A stretch of 41,562 nt of DNA from Lysinibacillus alkalisoli (GTDB taxonomy: Bacteria > Bacillota > Bacilli > Bacillales_A > Planococcaceae). Shown here in pieces: positions 10,861 through 19,886 of this stretch. How positions within the stretch are numbered: position 1 is the first letter of the stretch; every line of letters begins with the position of its first letter. The position numbers and the translations under genes were made by a program. Below the pieces are notes generated by a model that was not told the origin of the DNA, did no database searches, and saw only the letters and a list, made by a program, of their open reading frames with translations. The stretch covers positions 1 through 41,562 of the forward strand of contig NZ_BMJT01000015.1 of NCBI RefSeq assembly GCF_014643595.1, given 5' to 3'.

Positions 10861-10907
10861 AATGGGCTGTTATGCCTCTGATAAATCATCATGCATAACA
10901 ACCCATT
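10861..10907. repeat. 15-bp inverted repeat between chemoreceptor and mmsA
   Basis: AATGGGCTGTTATGC (10861-10875) and GCATAACAACCCATT (10893-10907) pair over 15 positions with one mismatch around a 17-base loop. It has no T-run on either side. It may be a factor-dependent terminator for mmsA or an RNA-stability element. Confidence 0.5.
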
Positions 10908-10982
10908 ATAATGATATGGAAAATAGTAACTTTTAGGGGCTTTCCATTTTTATACTACGAACTTTACACAGCAATCATTAAC

Positions 10983-12488
10983 TTAGTTACTTGGGAACGA
11001 GAATGTCACTTGCTCGATTTGGTCTTCAGGCCATCTTTCTGACACTGTTTTCGTTTTTGTGAAGAAACGTGCTGTATCTGGACCAAACATATGACCTTCA
11101 CCGAATTTCGAGCGTTTCCAACCACCAAAGTTATAATAACCTACTGGAATTGGAATGGGTACGTTAACACCAACCATGCCTACTTCAATCTCATTAACAA
11201 ATTTGCGTGATGCTGCACCACTGTTTGTAAAGATCGTAACACCGTTACCTAACTCATGACTATTAATTAACTTAATCGCATCTTCTAATTCATTAACACG
11301 CACTACAATACGTGCTGGACCAAATACTTCTTCTTTATAAATCTTCATATCTGGTGTGACATTATCTAATAGTGTTGGCCCTAAATAATAGCCTTCTGAG
11401 CTTTCGCAAATAGCTGGATTACGACCATCTACAACTAATTCAGCACCTTCTTCAAGTCCTAAATTGATTTCATTCACAATGTGTTCTTTTGATTCTTTAG
11501 AAATAACAGGACCAAAATCAACATCTTTTTCTGTATAAGGACCTACTTTTAACTTTTCAATTTTTTCTTTAATAATGGCTACAAAGCGATCTGCTGTCTC
11601 CTGACCAACTGGCATCGCTGCCGAAATTGCCATACAGCGTTGGGATGCTGCGCCATAAGCTGCGCCCAAAAATGCGGATGCTGCTTGTTCTAAATCAGCG
11701 TCTGGCATAATAATCATATGGTTTTTACCACCACCGAATGCCGCTACACGTTTCCCGTGTTTCGTACCGGTTTGGTATACATACTCTGCTACACGCGTTG
11801 AACCTACAAACGAAATCGCTTGTACTTCTGGATTTTCTAATAATTCGTTAACTGCATCTTTAGCGCCATTTACAATTGTCCATGCACCCGCTGGCAAGCC
11901 TGCCTCTGCCCATAATTGACTCATAAATAATGCAGAATGTGGCACTTTTTCAGACGGTTTTAAAATAACTGCATTCCCAACAGCTACAGCCATTGCTGTC
12001 ATTGCTAATGGCACCATTACAGGGAAGTTAAATGGCGCAATCGCTGCTACAACGCCTAACGGTGATTTTGTAGAGAAGGCATTAATATTACCACCTACAT
12101 TTACGGAATATTCTCCCTTTAATAAATGTGGGGCATTAAGTGATAAATCCACTGACTCTAAGCCACGTGTAATTTCACCTAGTGCATCTTCTCTCGTTTT
12201 TCCGCTCTCTAAGGAAACTAAATCAAGTAACTCCTCTTGACGCTCTGCTAATAAATTGCGGAATTTAAGTACGACTTCCATACGTTTTCCTAGAGACATC
12301 GCCGCCCATTTTTTTTGTCCTTCTTTTGCTAATGCAATGGCTTCTTTTACTTCATCTGCTGAAGCGAAAGGTACTTTAGCAATTACCTCTCCTGTTGAAG
12401 GGTTATATACGTCACCAAATTCATTTGTCTTACCTTCTACTGATTGACCACCAATAAAATGTGTTAATGTTTTCACTTCGTTTGTCAT
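10983..12488 (-). CDS. mmsA: Methylmalonate-semialdehyde dehydrogenase (acylating)
   Basis: NAD- and CoA-dependent aldehyde dehydrogenase of 501 residues that converts methylmalonate semialdehyde to propionyl-CoA, or malonate semialdehyde to acetyl-CoA. Visible features are IAPFNFPVMVPLAM and the NAD-binding KPSEKVP. FGGGKNHMIIMPDADL is typical of this CoA-acylating subfamily, which lacks the usual general-base Glu there. The nucleophile Cys285 is in ASQRCMAIS. It resembles B. subtilis IolA. It is the last gene of a three-gene operon, and its ATG overlaps the preceding stop (ATGA) behind an AAGGAGG site. Valine or beta-alanine-type catabolism is the likely setting. Confidence 0.93.
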   Translation of the reverse strand: MTNEVKTLTHFIGGQSVEGKTNEFGDVYNPSTGEVIAKVPFASADEVKEAIALAKEGQKKWAAMSLGKRMEVVLKFRNLLAERQEELLDLVSLESGKTREDALGEITRGLESVDLSLNAPHLLKGEYSVNVGGNINAFSTKSPLGVVAAIAPFNFPVMVPLAMTAMAVAVGNAVILKPSEKVPHSALFMSQLWAEAGLPAGAWTIVNGAKDAVNELLENPEVQAISFVGSTRVAEYVYQTGTKHGKRVAAFGGGKNHMIIMPDADLEQAASAFLGAAYGAASQRCMAISAAMPVGQETADRFVAIIKEKIEKLKVGPYTEKDVDFGPVISKESKEHIVNEINLGLEEGAELVVDGRNPAICESSEGYYLGPTLLDNVTPDMKIYKEEVFGPARIVVRVNELEDAIKLINSHELGNGVTIFTNSGAASRKFVNEIEVGMVGVNVPIPIPVGYYNFGGWKRSKFGEGHMFGPDTARFFTKTKTVSERWPEDQIEQVTFSFPSN

Positions 12489-13381
12489 TGTCCTTCCTCC
12501 TTAGCATTTTTAGCTGTAGCCAAATATGTTGCTGAAATATCAAGATGACCATAGCCCTCTTTAGAAATCTTATCATAATTTTCAATCAACTGATTCGTGA
12601 AAGTTAAATCAACCTTCCCTTCCATAGCCATCTCTTGCGCTAATCGCATATCTTTTAGCAATAAATCAATGGAGAAGCCAGGGTTAAAATCATCATTTTT
12701 CATATATTCTGCATAGTTACGTGTGTAAATTTTACTTTGCCCGTAACTTACGTTTAAAATTTCATACACTTTATCTGGTGATAAACCAACACTCTCTGCT
12801 AGTACAATCATCTCCGCTACGCCTTTTGTATAGAAACCAATCATTAAATTATTTAATAACTTAATGCGTGTACCTACACTTGAACGATCACCTAATAAAA
12901 AGATGTTTTGACCTAGCACATCAAATACAGGTTTAGCACGCTCATACGCTTTTTCATCGCCACCTACCATAATGGTTAATGTCGCTTGAACGGCACCAAT
13001 AACACCACCACTTACTGGTGCGCCTAAATACTTCAAACCTTTAGCATTGCATTTATCTGCTAATTCGTCATTTAAGCTTGGATTTACTGTACTAAAGTCA
13101 ATTAATAATGTACCTTCACGTGCTGTTTCAATTAAACCTTGTTCCCCACAATAAATCGCTTCAACGATTTTTGGCGTTGGTAAACTTGTCATAATAAAAG
13201 TCGTTTGTGCCACTAGCTCTTCTGTCGTTTGTGCTACTTTACCACCTTGCGCCTCAAAAGTCTTTAAAGATTCTTCATTAACGTCCATGCCATACACTTC
13301 ATAACCTGCATCAATTAAATTCTTCGTCATTGGCATGCCCATATTTCCTAACCCGATAAAACCTAATTTTTCAACTGTCAT
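12485..13381 (-). CDS. 3-hydroxyisobutyrate dehydrogenase family protein (MmsB/GarR-like)
   Basis: NAD(P)-dependent beta-hydroxyacid dehydrogenase of 298 residues. The Rossmann motif is GFIGLGNMGMPM (about residues 7-18), the substrate loop is APVSGGVIGA (about 121-130), and the catalytic Lys is in IKLLNNLM (Lys174). Family members oxidise 3-hydroxyisobutyrate (MmsB) or reduce tartronate semialdehyde (GarR); these cannot be separated with certainty here. The translational coupling to mmsA favours 3-hydroxyisobutyrate or 3-hydroxypropionate oxidation, whose semialdehyde product is the MmsA substrate. The ribosome-binding site is AGGAGG, and the upstream permease gene ends 12 bases before the start. 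Confidence 0.88.
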   Translation of the reverse strand: MTVEKLGFIGLGNMGMPMTKNLIDAGYEVYGMDVNEESLKTFEAQGGKVAQTTEELVAQTTFIMTSLPTPKIVEAIYCGEQGLIETAREGTLLIDFSTVNPSLNDELADKCNAKGLKYLGAPVSGGVIGAVQATLTIMVGGDEKAYERAKPVFDVLGQNIFLLGDRSSVGTRIKLLNNLMIGFYTKGVAEMIVLAESVGLSPDKVYEILNVSYGQSKIYTRNYAEYMKNDDFNPGFSIDLLLKDMRLAQEMAMEGKVDLTFTNQLIENYDKISKEGYGHLDISATYLATAKNAKEEGQ

Positions 13382-13393
13382 ACCTTCTACCTC

Positions 13394-14704
13394 CTAGAAA
13401 ATTGAATATAATAGTATAGCTAACATTAGTGCAATCATGGAAACAACTACACTGATGACAAACACTGGTTTATACGCGCGATCGTGAGTCTCATTACTCA
13501 CAGCACGAATGGTTGTTACAATATAACCGTTATGCGGCAACGAATCTAAACCGCCAGACGCCAAAGCAGAAATACGGTGCATAGCATTTGGGTCTAAACC
13601 TTGTGCATTATAGATTGGCGCAAGAATTGGTAAGGCAATACCCAAACCACCAGATGCCGACCCAGTAATACCTGCAATAATTGTCACTGCCCCTGCTAAA
13701 CCTACATAAGCCATACCAGGCATACCTACAAGTGCATCTACAATCATTTGGAATGATGGTGTTTCTTTAGCTACTGCGCCAAAACCTACCACTGCACAAA
13801 TATTAACTGTAGCGATTACTGCATTCTCTGCACCTTTAGTGAACATTGTGTCATATTTTGTAGCGTATTTTCTCATTGTTAATAAGGCTACTGCACACCC
13901 AACAAATAACCCCACTAACGCCGCTGCTACAGACGAAATAAATTGTGCACTTACATTTAACGTAATAACCACTAATGCCAATGGCAATATTGCAAAAAAC
14001 GTTGGTGGTAGCTTTCTCTCCACTTTTTGTAAGCGTTCAATATTATCAAGTACAGCTTGTGGTGCATCAAATTGTTCACCACGCTTTATGGCACGATCTA
14101 CCATAAACTTTAATGCAAATCCGCCCATTACCATGATCGAGATGGCAACGACTAAAGCAATCCACCCACCTGCTGTAGGCTTCGTTCCGAAAAACTCCAT
14201 CGGAATTAAATTTTGTACTTCCGGCGAGCCTGGTGATGTCATTGTGAATGAAATCGACCCAAAAATAATAGCTGCTGGAATAAAGCGATGCGGAATATTT
14301 CCTTCTCTAAATAATGAAAGTGCAATGGGATAAGCCGCAAATGCTACAATGGCTACGCTCACTCCGCCATATGCCATAACAGAACAAGCAATAACTACAG
14401 CTAGCACAGCATGTTTGGCCCCAATCACTCTCTTGACCCAATTGGCAATTGAATCAGCAGCACCTGTTTCCTCCATAATCTTACCGAATACAGCACCTAA
14501 TAAATATACGAGGAACCAACTTGCAAAATAGCTTGTGAAACCTGCCATATAATTTTCCGTAAGCGCTTTCTCTAAAGATAATTGATTAGACAATGCTACG
14601 ATAATTGAAGATATCAACGCCGCAAAAATGATGTTCATACCTTTCATGGTGAAATACATAAGTAAGGCTAACCCTACAAAAAAGCCTATAAATGCGAGAA
14701 TCAA
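13394..14704 (-). CDS. GntP-family permease
   Basis: Polytopic membrane transporter of about 436 residues with 12-14 hydrophobic helices. Family segments include YGGVSVAIVAFAAYPIA, MTSPGSPEVQNLIP and ASGGLDSLPHNGYIVTT, which match the GntP gluconate/hydroxyacid:H+ symporters. I chose the TTG at 14704, which follows AGGGGAG at 7 bases; a GTG at 14725 would have that site inside its own coding region. It is the first gene of the operon with the dehydrogenase and mmsA, so it probably imports the 3-hydroxyacid that they oxidise. Confidence 0.87.
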   Translation of the reverse strand: MILAFIGFFVGLALLMYFTMKGMNIIFAALISSIIVALSNQLSLEKALTENYMAGFTSYFASWFLVYLLGAVFGKIMEETGAADSIANWVKRVIGAKHAVLAVVIACSVMAYGGVSVAIVAFAAYPIALSLFREGNIPHRFIPAAIIFGSISFTMTSPGSPEVQNLIPMEFFGTKPTAGGWIALVVAISIMVMGGFALKFMVDRAIKRGEQFDAPQAVLDNIERLQKVERKLPPTFFAILPLALVVITLNVSAQFISSVAAALVGLFVGCAVALLTMRKYATKYDTMFTKGAENAVIATVNICAVVGFGAVAKETPSFQMIVDALVGMPGMAYVGLAGAVTIIAGITGSASGGLGIALPILAPIYNAQGLDPNAMHRISALASGGLDSLPHNGYIVTTIRAVSNETHDRAYKPVFVISVVVSMIALMLAILLYSIF

Positions 14705-14742
14705 ACGTTTTCTCCCCTCTCCCACTTAGCGTTTGAAATTTC

Positions 14743-14771
14743 AGATACTTCAGTCAAATACCGTAGTATCT
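14743..14771. promoter_or_regulatory. Candidate operator between gntP and tetR
   Basis: AGATACT (14743-14749) and AGTATCT (14765-14771) form an inverted repeat around a 15-base spacer in the divergent intergenic region. A further GATACT lies just before the TetR gene (about 14904-14909). This could be the site of the adjacent TetR-type regulator. Evidence is the repeat alone. Confidence 0.3.
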
Positions 14772-14936
14772 TAAATATTAAATCACTCGTTTCGCTTTGT
14801 AAACCTTTATTTTTGTATCTTACGCAAAAATATGCGCTATTTTATATGTTAGTATATTGAAATGACATGCAAGAAATATTATTGTTGAATTTTTTATCTC
14901 GTATGATACTTTGATATAGGAGAGGAGTTGAGTTCC

Positions 14937-15569
14937 ATGAAACCTTCTACAAATCGTGCTATCCGCGCACAAAAAACACGTCAATTATTGTTAGATACTG
15001 CTTTAGAAATGTTTGGAAAAAAAGGATTTGATAATGTTACTATTGATGAAATTGCTAAAAAATGTGGCGTCTCTAAAGGGGCATTTTATACACATTTTAA
15101 TTCTAAATATGATGTATTTGCTGTTAAATTTAAAGATATTGACCAATTTTACGAAGGCTTTCCCAATAAAATTAGCGCCTGCTGTTCAACTAAAGAAAAA
15201 ATTATAGTAGCATACCAAGAACAAATGACCTATTTACGTGATGAGATTGGCTTAGAATTTTTACGTACAGTCTACTCTAGTGCGCTATCTGAAACAATGA
15301 CAGAAAATCATTACTTAATTGATCCTGAGCGTAAAATTTATAAACTTATTGAGGCATTTTTAGATGAAGGCTTGGCAAAAGGGGAGTTTAAAGATGTATG
15401 GCAAAAAGACGTACTGTTGTTAAATTTAACACGTTGTATGCGCGCTACTGTATTTGATTGGATTATCTTTCAAAAGAAATTAGATATTGTAGAGGAAGTC
15501 ACTACATTAGTTACCATGTTATTTGAAGGCATTGGCATATCACACACACAGGAAGATATAGCAAAATAA
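14937..15569 (+). CDS. TetR/AcrR-family transcriptional regulator
   Basis: DNA-binding repressor of 210 residues. The N-terminal helix-turn-helix (about residues 12-58) reads VTIDEIAKKCGVSKGAFYTH, a classic TetR recognition segment. The remaining all-helical domain would bind the ligand and dimerise. I chose the ATG at 14937, with AGGAGAGGAG upstream; the in-frame TTG at 14928 overlaps that site. It is divergent from the GntP-dehydrogenase-mmsA operon and is the likely local repressor, with the transported hydroxyacid or a CoA ester as a plausible inducer (inference). Confidence 0.88.
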   Translation: MKPSTNRAIRAQKTRQLLLDTALEMFGKKGFDNVTIDEIAKKCGVSKGAFYTHFNSKYDVFAVKFKDIDQFYEGFPNKISACCSTKEKIIVAYQEQMTYLRDEIGLEFLRTVYSSALSETMTENHYLIDPERKIYKLIEAFLDEGLAKGEFKDVWQKDVLLLNLTRCMRATVFDWIIFQKKLDIVEEVTTLVTMLFEGIGISHTQEDIAK

Positions 15570-15593
15570 TAAAAAGCCGCATATGTAAAAGTT

Positions 15594-15634
15594 AAAAAGC
15601 AGCAAAACGACAAAAGTCGTCTTGCTGCTTTTTT
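15594..15634 (+). terminator. Rho-independent terminator after tetR
   Basis: AAGCAGCAAAACGAC, loop AAAA and GTCGTCTTGCTGCTT form a long stem that ends in six T. It can also serve the convergent amidase gene on the minus strand, through the A-run on its left. Confidence 0.85.
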
Positions 15635-15671
15635 GTAATGAGAGACAATTAATAAGGTGATACCTCATCAT

Positions 15672-16736
15672 TCATCGCTGTAATGAGATGACAAAAATAT
15701 CATTGTAATTACGTTGTGAGGCAATTTCTACACGCCCTTTATTGTTATGATAAACAGCACTCCATAATGTCCAAGCAGGTTTATTAGAGAATACATCCAC
15801 ATCCTCCACTAATTTCACGTCTTGTAATAATGCCATAGCCTCTTCTGCTGTTAATACATCATTATTGGCTGCTAGTTTATCCATTACTTTGCCATAACGA
15901 TCATGCCCATAACCTAATGAGTTTTTAGCTGGGTGTTGATAAAAATTCGTTGCTGCTTGACGATTATTTTCATGTCGCAATACATGCATTTCATTATCCA
16001 CATATTCAATAATGGCACTATTCCCCTCTGCATCTGTCAGATGATAATGATATGCGCTACTTGCTGAGTCATTCAAATCGTACTTTTCAAATAGAGCAAT
16101 GGCTTCGTCTACAGTAGCTGCTTTATCGAGTGCTAGACGAATTGCAGTCGTACACATAATAGGGATTTTACCTCGTTGTTGTGCCGTTGGTGTATCAGGT
16201 AATAGTAAAATGCCAATCGCTAGGCCTTTTTCATTCATGCCATCCATTGGGATGTAAGGTGTGGCAAGTGTTAATACTTTATTCGTGCCTTTAACACTTT
16301 CCATATCAGGTAATCCTAAAAATGGTAGATGAGTCATTGAAACACTTGAGTAACCATTAGGTGGGTTAGTATGCACAATCATTGAAGGTCCCAACTCCAA
16401 ATCAAAGTTACGTCCAAATAAATAGCCACCGTCACTACTTTTTGCGCGGAATGTTGTACAACTTAAATCGGGCACATCAATTTTAATCGGCAATCCTTTT
16501 AATAAGCGTTTACTAACAAATTGAATTAATTCCGCATCTGTGCGCGCACCTACTCGTAAAAATTCATCTAAACCATAATCGCCAGCATAAGTCATCTCAA
16601 ATAAACCTTGATTACTTAACTTTTGAATGCTATTTAATGTGACTAGCTCCTTACGAAAAACATAAGCTGCAGTGCCTGTCGCAGCTGCCCCTAAAATGCC
16701 AGCACCTGTTGCTATTCTCTTCCATAATCCTGCCAT
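15672..16736 (-). CDS. Choloylglycine hydrolase-family linear amide hydrolase
   Basis: N-terminal-nucleophile (Ntn) amidase of the bile salt hydrolase / penicillin V acylase family, 354 residues. Residues 10-28 form a hydrophobic segment (signal or anchor), so it is probably exported. The nucleophile is Cys93 in DLSCTTFRAKSSDGG, which implies that about 92 residues are removed or that the Cys is exposed by processing. GYLFGRNFDLE carries the conserved Arg-Asn of the pocket. ATG 16736 follows AAGGAGTGG. The substrate (bile salt, penicillin V, N-acyl-homoserine lactone or other amide) is not predictable. It lies alone and converges on the tetR terminator. Confidence 0.84.
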   Translation of the reverse strand: MAGLWKRIATGAGILGAAATGTAAYVFRKELVTLNSIQKLSNQGLFEMTYAGDYGLDEFLRVGARTDAELIQFVSKRLLKGLPIKIDVPDLSCTTFRAKSSDGGYLFGRNFDLELGPSMIVHTNPPNGYSSVSMTHLPFLGLPDMESVKGTNKVLTLATPYIPMDGMNEKGLAIGILLLPDTPTAQQRGKIPIMCTTAIRLALDKAATVDEAIALFEKYDLNDSASSAYHYHLTDAEGNSAIIEYVDNEMHVLRHENNRQAATNFYQHPAKNSLGYGHDRYGKVMDKLAANNDVLTAEEAMALLQDVKLVEDVDVFSNKPAWTLWSAVYHNNKGRVEIASQRNYNDIFVISLQR

Positions 16737-16918
16737 TTCACCACTCCTTATTTTCTTTTATCTAGTATACCGTACGTAATCTACTGCTAACGAGCAAACA
16801 CGCCGTATTAAAAACGGCTCATATTATTTATACGTTTGACGCGCCTAAAAGTTCAGTATTTTTTATAAGTTCCTTATAAAAAGCGCCATCCTATTTTTTA
16901 AAGCCATTTTCAAAAACA

Positions 16919-17087
16919 AATTATGGTAAATAATAACCCCCCTTATTTTTTCCATAAAGCCGTATAAACACTGACTTTATCGGTTATAAAATGTTGTCAT
17001 CTATACTTCATTTTGCTCGTTCATCTAAAATTGTTCTAGGTTATTGCTTGCATTCTTAAATTATTAAGTTACAATTATGGTAAATAA
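16919..17087. repeat. Direct repeat in the 368-bp gap before the protease
   Basis: AATTATGGTAAATAA occurs at 16919-16933 and again at 17073-17087. The second copy overlaps the -10 region and leader of the protease gene, so the repeat could be a regulatory site. I see no gene in 16737-17104. Confidence 0.35.
17048..17075 (+). promoter_or_regulatory. Promoter of the protease gene
   Basis: TTGCAT (17048-17053), a 16-base spacer and TACAAT (17070-17075) fit a SigA promoter. It lies about 30 bases before the start, with AAAGGAGG as ribosome-binding site. Confidence 0.5.
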
Positions 17088-17104
17088 AGGAGGATGAAAA
17101 TTTT

Positions 17105-17983
17105 ATGAAGAAAAGATTTAGCTTTTTAGTAGCCATGCTTTTTGCTTTACTAGCTATACCATTGTCTGTAGCAGCCAGTGAAAACACATCTCGTGATGGG
17201 CAACCATTACAAAAGTTTGAAATCGAAAACATTGTAGATGTAACAAAACCTTTTAAAACAGAGGATGGCGAATTCGTTGATATTATGGAACACTTCAACA
17301 GTCAACCAAGCTTCATTGCACCTCGTATTATTATTGGTCCTGATGGCCGACATAAAGTAGCTGACCCATCTGTTATGCCTTATCGTGCCATGACATATAT
17401 TATATTAGAGTACAATAATTTTGTATCAAGTTGCAGTGGCACCATTGTCGACAATTATAAAGTGCTAACGAATGCACACTGTGTCGTTGACAAAGATACA
17501 AAGGAAACACCGAAAAAAATCACCGTATTCACACAAATGCAAGATAATAATTATGTGCATTCTTACAAAGCCGTGAGTTCACATTATCCAAGCACGTACA
17601 ATGGCAATACGGATGTTGACTATGCTGTGATTCTTTTAGATCAAACAAGTAGCACTGTACCAGGTATCGCTAATGGGAAAACACCTATTAAAACAGTAAC
17701 CAACCTAACGAATAATCAAGCATTAAAAGTGTATGGTTACCCTGGTGATAAGTCGCCTGTAAGTCTATGGGGTATGTCAGGTAATTTAGAGAGCCAAACA
17801 AGTACAATTGCTTATTATAATATGGATACTTATTCAGGTCAGTCTGGCTCTGGTGTATTGAATACATCAAATGAATTAGTAGCTGTTCATGCAGCAGGCT
17901 TCTCAACGACGAGTGGCTTACGTTATAATGGTGGCCCAAAAATGACAAGTACAGCTGTGAATTTTATTAATAGCTTCAACTAA
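17105..17983 (+). CDS. Secreted V8-like serine protease
   Basis: Trypsin-fold (S1B) extracellular protease of 292 residues. A signal peptide (about 1-24) precedes a propeptide of roughly 65-70 residues, then the catalytic domain. The triad is visible: His125 in LTNAHCVVD, Asp172 in DVDYAVILL and Ser247 in YSGQSGSGVL. Related enzymes are the glutamyl endopeptidases of Bacillus and staphylococcal V8 protease. Two Cys (110 and 126) flank the His loop and could form the short disulfide known in this fold. A promoter and strong Shine-Dalgarno precede it. The IS1182-remnant hairpin, 45 bases after the stop, may serve as its terminator. Confidence 0.93.
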   Translation: MKKRFSFLVAMLFALLAIPLSVAASENTSRDGQPLQKFEIENIVDVTKPFKTEDGEFVDIMEHFNSQPSFIAPRIIIGPDGRHKVADPSVMPYRAMTYIILEYNNFVSSCSGTIVDNYKVLTNAHCVVDKDTKETPKKITVFTQMQDNNYVHSYKAVSSHYPSTYNGNTDVDYAVILLDQTSSTVPGIANGKTPIKTVTNLTNNQALKVYGYPGDKSPVSLWGMSGNLESQTSTIAYYNMDTYSGQSGSGVLNTSNELVAVHAAGFSTTSGLRYNGGPKMTSTAVNFINSFN

Positions 17984-18002
17984 TAGCAAGATAAAAGAGG
18001 CT

Positions 18003-18580
18003 GGAACAAAACCTGCCTTATAAATGAAAAGCCCTTGAACTTTTATATTACATAAAAGTTCAAGGGCTTTGATTTTTGTGGTTAAGAAAGAACACTTTCT
18101 GTTAAAATAAATTCACCTTTGTGTGAAAAAATCCATCGTACGTTACCAAACTAACCTTATCGAAAAATCGCAGGCGGTGTATGATGAATGATTTACCCAG
18201 TCGATTATTCCAGCAATTCAACGTGAAAACGAAGAAGACCTGACCCTACCTGAACTTACCCAAGTCATTGAGGCTGTCAATAAGGTCATTAAAGACATTG
18301 ATCAATAGATCGAAGCATAGACAGATGTGCCAGAAAGAAAACACCTATGTCATCAACGTAAATATCTGAAAGCTATGTGTAAAACATGGGCAGTTAAAAG
18401 CCGGATATAACGTACAAATTGCGACCGAAGGGCAATATACCCTCGCTTATCAGATTTCCCCAAACCCTACGGACACCCTGACGCTATGCCCTTTTCTGAA
18501 TAAAATTGAAGCGAACTATTTTATATTACCGCAATATATTGTAGCAGATGCGGGCTATTGCAGCGAACAAAATAATGATT
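18003..18580 (+). mobile_element. Decayed IS1182-type element, left copy
   Basis: This copy begins with about 85 bases nearly identical to 29049-29133, including a 19-bp hairpin. It then jumps, through a deletion of about 320 bases, to a stretch that encodes pieces of the transposase in several frames. Readable pieces include SIIPAIQRENEEDLTLPELT, the helical insert that the right copy lacks, and sequence matching KAGYNVQIATEGQY. Similarity ends near 18580, at the point equivalent to GYGSEQN of the right copy. Several stops and frameshifts make it non-functional. It marks the left end of the island. Confidence 0.75.
18028..18070 (+). repeat. 19-bp hairpin of the left IS1182-type copy
   Basis: AAAGCCCTTGAACTTTTAT pairs perfectly with ATAAAAGTTCAAGGGCTTT around a 5-base loop and is followed by GATTTTTG. 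The same hairpin recurs at 29071-29113. It probably acts as a terminator that shields the transposase from readthrough and may end the protease transcript. Confidence 0.75.
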
Positions 18581-18770
18581 GAATTAAGTTCAAAATTGAT
18601 ATCTGAAACAGATTGAGATTTGATTGTTCCATTGTGTTTTTTTGAAGGGTACGAGATGCTACGGATATTAGTCAGCGCAATTTCCTGACCTACAGAGGGA
18701 TCGTCAAGGAAATGCGGAAAATAAACAGCCATTGGAACTTTATCGTTTATAGACGAAAACAATTAAAAAT

Positions 18771-18801
18771 AGCCTACTCAAACATTAATTTGAGTAAGCT
18801 G
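18771..18801 (-). terminator. Orphan minus-strand terminator
   Basis: GCTTACTCAAA...TTTGAGTAGGC (minus strand) forms an 11-position stem with one mismatch, followed by TATTTTTAA. No intact minus-strand gene lies directly upstream. It may be the original terminator of the ribD-containing operon, now separated from it by the IS30-type remnant. Apart from this and the short frame at 18903, I see no supportable gene between 18581 and 19011. Confidence 0.45.
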
Positions 18802-18902
18802 TCTATAAAACAGTAGTTATTTGTAATATCAAGATGAATTCTCGTTTCTTACAATCAGATATTAAAACAGTAGAATTGTCTTAGGAAATGGGAGGTCTTT
18901 AT

Positions 18903-18977
18903 ATGAGAGAAATTGTAATATTAAGTGCACCACTCAAAATAAATAAAAAAGACCCATTTATGAGCCTGTATAATTAA
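18903..18977 (+). pseudogene. 24-codon frame, probably a truncated gene start
   Basis: ATG 18903 has a good GGGAGG ribosome-binding site. The peptide starts MREIVILSAPLKINKKD and ends MSLYN. The first nine residues resemble the start of acetyl-CoA acetyltransferases (MREIVILSAVRTPI type), but nothing after that does. The stop comes just before the IS30-type remnant. It is either the stump of a thiolase gene cut by that element or an independent short peptide. The match is short and the call is weak. Confidence 0.3.
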
Positions 18978-19011
18978 AGTTCCTACACCAAAATCAACAG
19001 AGGGCCATATG

Positions 19012-19830
19012 GAATGAGCTATTGTCATCTTACCACATCTGAACGTTCGAAAATAGAAGATTAGGATACGCTTGTCGTGCCATTACACGTCATCTGAATC
19101 GTTCTCATACAACGTATTTCTCATGAATTAAAGCGACTGAATGAATGGCCAGCTGAAAGGCACAAGGGCACGCAGAAGAAAAAATACGGTGCGCGTTCCA
19201 AGTGTGCCAATGAGTTGCGTGACATCATCGAAGAAAAACTAAAAGCGACATGGTCTCCTGAACAGATTGTTGGTTCCTTGCTTCAAGGAAAACTAGCGTT
19301 CAAAACAATTATTGCTGGCTCTATTCAGAAAAATTTCGCGTGACGCTTCAAGTACTTCGCCAAAAAGGAAAACGTCAGGCGCCACGCGAAACACGTGGTC
19401 GTTTCAACGTTGATACCTCTATTCAGTAGCGCCCAAAAGAAGTCAAAATGCGTGAAACATTTGGCCATTGGGAATGAGATACCGTCGTTTCAGCGCATGG
19501 TACGAAAGGATATATCGCGACGTTCGCCTAGCGAAAAACACGTTTCTATGTCGGCATTCAACTACCGAATCGCTCAGCGCAATCGACGAAATGGGCCATT
19601 GAACAGCTCATGTCGCGTTATCCAAGACAATGTTTTCAAACGTTTACGACAGATCAATGAAAATAGTAATGGTCTTTTACGTGAATTCTTCCCAAAACGA
19701 ATGTATTTGGGCAACTCCCATCATCGAACATAGAAAAAGCACTTTCATTGATCAACAATCGAACAAGAAAGTGCCTCAACTGGAACACCGCGCAGGATTC
19801 ATTTGAATATGAAGTAATGCAGTTAATTTA
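19012..19830 (+). pseudogene. Decayed IS30-type transposase
   Basis: The plus strand encodes an IS30-family transposase in broken frames. The N-terminal helix-turn-helix start SYCHLTTSERSKIED is present, and then ISHELKRLNEW, KATWSPEQIVGSLL and the DDE-domain start FGHWE with DTVVSAHGTKGYIA. Near the end come KCLNWNTAQDSFEYEV, which matches the typical C-terminus (normally LNWKTP). Many in-frame stops and shifts show it is inactive. The element probably extends to about 18980 on the left and about 19920 on the right, where it abuts or enters the 3' end of the ribD-like gene. Confidence 0.78.
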
Positions 19831-19886
19831 ACAATCTATCATGAAAAGAGGGAATGGATTTTGGCATCACCCAAAAGAGAGAATTT

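Noticed and set aside
13839-14531. Long plus-strand frames opposite the GntP permease gene
   Set aside because: They are antisense shadows of a real membrane-protein gene, with low-complexity composition and no ribosome-binding sites.
18526-18762. 78-codon minus-strand frame containing VPMAVYFPHFLDDPSVGQ
   Set aside because: It reads somewhat protein-like but has no ribosome-binding site, runs into the IS1182-type remnant and matches no family I recognise; possibly a gene fragment.
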